From assembly GCF_030156785.1 (NCBI RefSeq), contig NZ_JASGLW010000007.1, positions 1 through 64,000 of the forward strand: 64,000 bases of DNA, in the 5' to 3' direction. Source of the DNA: Methanohalophilus sp. Lineage in GTDB: Archaea; Halobacteriota; Methanosarcinia; Methanosarcinales; Methanosarcinaceae. Of the stretch, positions 60,928 to 64,000 are shown in pieces (position 1 is the first letter of the stretch; the number at the start of each line of letters is the position of its first letter). A program made the position numbers and the translations under genes. The notes below the pieces were generated by a model. It did not search any database and was not told where the DNA came from. It saw nothing but the letters and a program-made list of their open reading frames with translations.

Positions 60928-62373
60928 GTGATTGATTTGAAGTATAAGGTAGTTCTTGGAGCATTAGGATTCATTCTTTGGATATTAGGCGCTTTCATGG
61001 CCATCCCACTGATGGTATCGTTTTACTACCACGAATCACCGAACACCTTTGCACTTCCTATTATGATAACGATATTGACGGCTTTCTGTTTGACTATCTT
61101 TTTGGAAAGGGAGAATGATGAATGGGACTTACGCGAAGGTTTTTTAATAGTTGCTTTTGGATGGCTTCTCGCGGCAGCATTTGGGTCGCTTCCATATATT
61201 TTTGAGGGTTTGCCTCCATTAAATGCTTTCTTTGAATCCATGTCTGGATTTACAACCACTGGAGCTACTGTTTTTACAGATATTGAAAGTCATAGCAAGG
61301 GGCTCTTATTCTGGAGAAGTCTGACCCAATGGCTGGGCGGCATGGGAATTATTATGCTTTTCATTGCTATCCTTCCGAACTTGGGAATTGCAGGAAGACA
61401 GCTTTTCCGTGCTGAAGTCCCGGGTCCAAAGGAGGACCAGCTAAAACCAAGGATCCGTGAAACAGCAAAGATCCTTTGGATGGTTTATCTTGTAATGACC
61501 CTTATGGAATTTGCGTCCCTGACGATTGTGGGGTTACACCCTTACGATGCCATCACCCATACCTTTTCAACGATGGCATGTGGAGGGTTTTCACCAAAAG
61601 GGGAAAGTGTGGCTGCATTTGGAGATCCTTTGGTTGAAGGTATTATTACTCTCTTCATGTTTTTTGCAGGTGCTAATTTTGCGCTCCATTACAAATCACT
61701 CTATATTGATCGAAAAAGCCTTTTGAAAGATCAGGAGTTCAGGTTTTATTTCTTTTTGATTGTGTGTGCATTTCTCATTCTGGCATATATGTTGTTTTCC
61801 ACTGGAGTATATTCAATTTCAGATTCTTTTAGGTATGGCATTTTTCAGGTAGTTTCAATAATGACAACTACTGGTTTTGCAACTGTTGATTTCAACCAGT
61901 GGCCAGATTCTGCTAAAATTGTGTTATTTACCCTGATGTTTATTGGTGGATGTGCAGGATCAACAGCAGGTGGTGTGAAAGTTGTCAGATTCCTTCTTTT
62001 GTTCAAGTATGCACAAAAAGAGCTTTTTAAGGTAATTCATCCAAAGGCTGTAAAACCTATTCGTTTTAACAACAAAGTCGTACCCGATGATGTAATGCAG
62101 GCAACTATATCTTTCATGATATTCTATTTTTCTATATTCTTTATCAGCTCGATTCTCCTGTCTCTAATGGGACTGGATTTTGTAACTTCAATGAGTGCTT
62201 CCATCGCAACGCTGGGAAATATCGGCCCAGGATTTGCACTAGTTGGACCTATGCAAAATTTTGACATAATCCCAGCCTTTGGAAAGTGTATCCTGATTAC
62301 CAATATGTGGATAGGAAGACTTGAGGTATTTACGGTTCTTGTAGTTTTCACACCGGCATTCTGGAACAAATAA
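60928..62373 (+). CDS. trkH: Trk potassium uptake membrane protein TrkH
   Basis: A 481-residue channel-like transporter with four pore repeats; selectivity-filter segments are seen as [31 protein letters not shown] and [11 protein letters not shown]. Start GTG 60928, 6 nt after trkA; a TTG three codons later is possible. It takes up K+, probably needed for osmotic balance in salty habitats. Confidence 0.95.
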   Translation: MIDLKYKVVLGALGFILWILGAFMAIPLMVSFYYHESPNTFALPIMITILTAFCLTIFLERENDEWDLREGFLIVAFGWLLAAAFGSLPYIFEGLPPLNAFFESMSGFTTTGATVFTDIESHSKGLLFWRSLTQWLGGMGIIMLFIAILPNLGIAGRQLFRAEVPGPKEDQLKPRIRETAKILWMVYLVMTLMEFASLTIVGLHPYDAITHTFSTMACGGFSPKGESVAAFGDPLVEGIITLFMFFAGANFALHYKSLYIDRKSLLKDQEFRFYFFLIVCAFLILAYMLFSTGVYSISDSFRYGIFQVVSIMTTTGFATVDFNQWPDSAKIVLFTLMFIGGCAGSTAGGVKVVRFLLLFKYAQKELFKVIHPKAVKPIRFNNKVVPDDVMQATISFMIFYFSIFFISSILLSLMGLDFVTSMSASIATLGNIGPGFALVGPMQNFDIIPAFGKCILITNMWIGRLEVFTVLVVFTPAFWNK

Positions 62374-62381
62374 AGCATTAG

Positions 62382-63581
62382 TTATTTCTTCTGTTTTGTT
62401 TCCTTAATCAGACCGCGCAGATTCCAGAGCAATTTCTTATTTGCTTTGAAAAGAGCAGTCAGAAGCTCTTTGATTGTTATTTTATGGATGGCAATTCCTT
62501 CAATTGACCGTGCAAGTGAATTAAGGTCATCATCACTGAAATTTATGAACGTATTCTTCACTTTCAAGCTAAAGGCTATATCTTCACCAATTGTTGCACG
62601 CCATCTCTTTTCATATTCCTGCAGACTAGCTATGGAACAATCTCCTTTCTTAATGGCTTCGGCTGCAACTTCTGCCGCAATCTTACCAGCATCCATTGCA
62701 TTAATTATTCCGCCGCCAGTTATTGGATCAGATTGCCTTGCAGCATCTCCTACCAACATCAGACCGTTTGCAATTGTCCGTTCGATGGGTCCGCTAACCG
62801 GCACCCCTCCATACACCATCTCAATTATCTTGCTTTCAGGAAAATGTTTCTCCTTGAATTCATTGAGATAATCAATAGCTTTTTTCTTCTCTGAACGACT
62901 TCCCAGAATTCCAACACCTAGGTTGGCTGTGCCATTACCTTTAGGGAATACCCAAACATATCCTGCAGGAGCTATTTCATTTCCCAGATAAAAATAGCAG
63001 AAATTCTGGTCAATATCAATGTTTGTGACAAGATATTGTACGCATGTTTCCATGTCTGATGGCTTGCAGGCAGTATTAATTCCAGCCCACCTGCCAACCT
63101 TGGATTCCATTCCATCAGCACCAACAACAATCTTGCACCTGATTTTGTATTCTTCTCCCAGATGCATTACCTTTACGCCACAGACAGTGTCATTTTCGAT
63201 TATTAGATCAGTGGCCCGTGTCTTGACCATGACTTCAGCTCCAGCCATTGCGCTGGCATCTACAAGTGCTCGATCAAAGACTTTTCTTTCAAGTACATAA
63301 CCGACTTCTCCGCCGGACATCTCTTCGTTCATTTCCACCATCGTCATGTCCGGTGAAAATATACGGGATCCAATTACATCTGCACAAATCCATCGGGGAT
63401 CTGGCTCAATATGATTCTTGAGTGCAATTTTTGCAACACCCTCAGCACATCGGACAGGGTCACCTATTTCCTGCCTTTTTTCAATGAGAAGGACATCCAA
63501 TCCCATTTCTGCGGCATATTTTGCAGCCATGGATCCGCCGGGACCTGCACCTACAACAACCATGTCATAATAGTCTTTCAA
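62382..63581 (-). CDS. Geranylgeranyl reductase (digeranylgeranylglycerophospholipid reductase)
   Basis: A 399-residue flavoenzyme saturating the isoprenoid chains of archaeal lipids. It has the FAD-binding [20 protein letters not shown], the phrase [12 protein letters not shown] (P-x-x-Y-x-W-x-F-P) and [20 protein letters not shown]. The start is TTG 63581 behind GAGGTGA, overlapping the ferredoxin stop. In M. acetivorans the enzyme receives electrons from a ferredoxin encoded beside it, as here. Confidence 0.95.
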   Translation of the reverse strand: MKDYYDMVVVGAGPGGSMAAKYAAEMGLDVLLIEKRQEIGDPVRCAEGVAKIALKNHIEPDPRWICADVIGSRIFSPDMTMVEMNEEMSGGEVGYVLERKVFDRALVDASAMAGAEVMVKTRATDLIIENDTVCGVKVMHLGEEYKIRCKIVVGADGMESKVGRWAGINTACKPSDMETCVQYLVTNIDIDQNFCYFYLGNEIAPAGYVWVFPKGNGTANLGVGILGSRSEKKKAIDYLNEFKEKHFPESKIIEMVYGGVPVSGPIERTIANGLMLVGDAARQSDPITGGGIINAMDAGKIAAEVAAEAIKKGDCSIASLQEYEKRWRATIGEDIAFSLKVKNTFINFSDDDLNSLARSIEGIAIHKITIKELLTALFKANKKLLWNLRGLIKETKQKK

Positions 63582-63751
63582 CGTTTCACCTCAATAGCGC
63601 CAACCGGACATATCTTTGCACATATTCCACAACTGGTACAAGATTTACCAACTTCTATCCATGTCTCTACAAGTTCAAGTGATCCTGAAGGACATACTCC
63701 AACACATGCACCACAATAGCCGCATTTGTACCTATTTATGCTAATGCTCAT
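63578..63751 (-). CDS. Ferredoxin, partner of geranylgeranyl reductase
   Basis: A 57-residue 2[4Fe-4S] ferredoxin, read from ATG 63751 behind GGTGATTG. It has [12 protein letters not shown] and [12 protein letters not shown], the two-cluster pattern. Its stop overlaps the reductase start by two bases (CGTTGA/TTG), which couples translation and supports a dedicated donor-acceptor pair. Confidence 0.93.
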   Translation of the reverse strand: MSISINRYKCGYCGACVGVCPSGSLELVETWIEVGKSCTSCGICAKICPVGAIEVKR

Positions 63752-63814
63752 CCAATCACCATGTCCAATCTCTAAAAACTGAGGTGTAACTAAGTCCTAA
63801 TGTACTTCAAGATT

Positions 63815-63825
63815 CATATATATAT
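63815..63825 (-). promoter_or_regulatory. Promoter of ferredoxin-reductase operon
   Basis: The minus strand reads ATATATATATG, a clear TATA box about 65-75 nt upstream of the ATG at 63751, giving a leader of about 45 nt. Confidence 0.5.
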
Positions 63826-63841
63826 CGTTTTGGCACCGCTA

Positions 63842-64000
63842 TCATATACGGCAGATAGGACAGTTTCTTTGCCTTCTTACGCACTGACGATTTATAAGAT
63901 ATTTCCTCAAATATTTATAGGTACTTTGAAGACGATAATCGATTCCAAGATGTGAAGGATACAGATTTAGATCTTCTGCTGCCTTATGATTTAACTGCAA
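63842..64000 (-). CDS. Possible 3' end of a gene cut by the right edge
   Basis: A minus-strand frame is open from the right edge to a TGA at 63842-63844 (52 codons). It reads NHKAAEDLNLYPSHLGIDY ... LRKYLINRQCVRRQRNCPIC. The composition is basic and includes a C-terminal CPIC pair. I recognise no family, and a chance frame cannot be excluded; the stop sits only 17 bases before the ferredoxin promoter TATA. Confidence 0.3.
   Translation of the reverse strand: MQLNHKAAEDLNLYPSHLGIDYRLQSTYKYLRKYLINRQCVRRQRNCPICRI

Overview
The window comes from a methylotrophic methanogenic archaeon of the Methanosarcinaceae. Markers seen directly are a trimethylamine methyltransferase gene (mttB) with an in-frame amber codon at the pyrrolysine position, the corrinoid activator ramA, a complete mtrEDCBAFGH operon, an Rnf operon led by the multiheme cytochrome mmcA, archaeal histone, RfcS, PriS/GINS, aIF2alpha, Nop10 and the archaeal mevalonate-pathway enzymes. 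Base composition and gene set fit marine or halotolerant genera such as Methanolobus, Methanohalophilus or Methanococcoides; the genus is inference.

Layout. 0-7.3 kb (all minus): mttB-mttC-mttP, a winged-helix protein, a 48-residue one-helix membrane protein and the start of a corrinoid protein gene (probably mtbC), with ramA and an uncharacterised partner upstream. 7.4-9.7 kb: a cysteine-containing protein, histone, a small export-type membrane protein and rfcS, whose only well-placed start codon is AUA. 9.7-17.9 kb: rnfX-like gene, rnfB-A-E-G-D-C and mmcA (minus), with divergent apbE. 17.9-22.5 kb: thpR, the c-di-AMP cyclase dacZ, and the ribosome-rescue pair rqcH-pelA. 22.6-27.9 kb (plus): priS, GINS, L44e, S27e, aIF2alpha, Nop10, a PAC2 protein and endonuclease Q.

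28.0-36.6 kb is the accessory section: a tRNA-Ser(CGA) gene apparently interrupted in its D-arm, a transposase relic, a chagasin-type lipoprotein, hdrCB, a Cys-rich protein facing an HxlR regulator, nth, and then a secreted trypsin-like protease followed by two tandem-duplicated HEAT-repeat surface proteins. The domain between signal peptide and catalytic domain in the protease recurs as the C-terminal domain of both HEAT proteins. This is the best candidate for an undescribed system here: a protease with free-standing, surface-anchored copies of its own propeptide-like domain.

36.6-41.6 kb (minus): mtr operon, the Na+-pumping methyltransferase through which methylotrophic growth sends methyl groups for oxidation. 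41.7-51.1 kb: a U32-family protein with a small Cys protein, a TIM-barrel protein, an operon for the archaeal mevalonate branch (UbiD-type decarboxylase, AcnX large and small subunits) followed by an M50 protease and a radical SAM protein, then YkgJ-type and UspA proteins. 51.1-56 kb: uvrC, an exonuclease-fold protein, PRC-barrel protein, Thg1 and TyrRS. 56-62.4 kb: K+ transport genes (CPA2 antiporter, trkA, trkH). 62.4-63.8 kb: geranylgeranyl reductase and its ferredoxin, which together with the mevalonate genes serve archaeal lipid synthesis.

Start codons were chosen from Shine-Dalgarno (SD) and TATA-box positions, so many genes start downstream of the longest open frame; TTG and GTG starts are common. 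All functional statements rest on sequence patterns recognised by eye.
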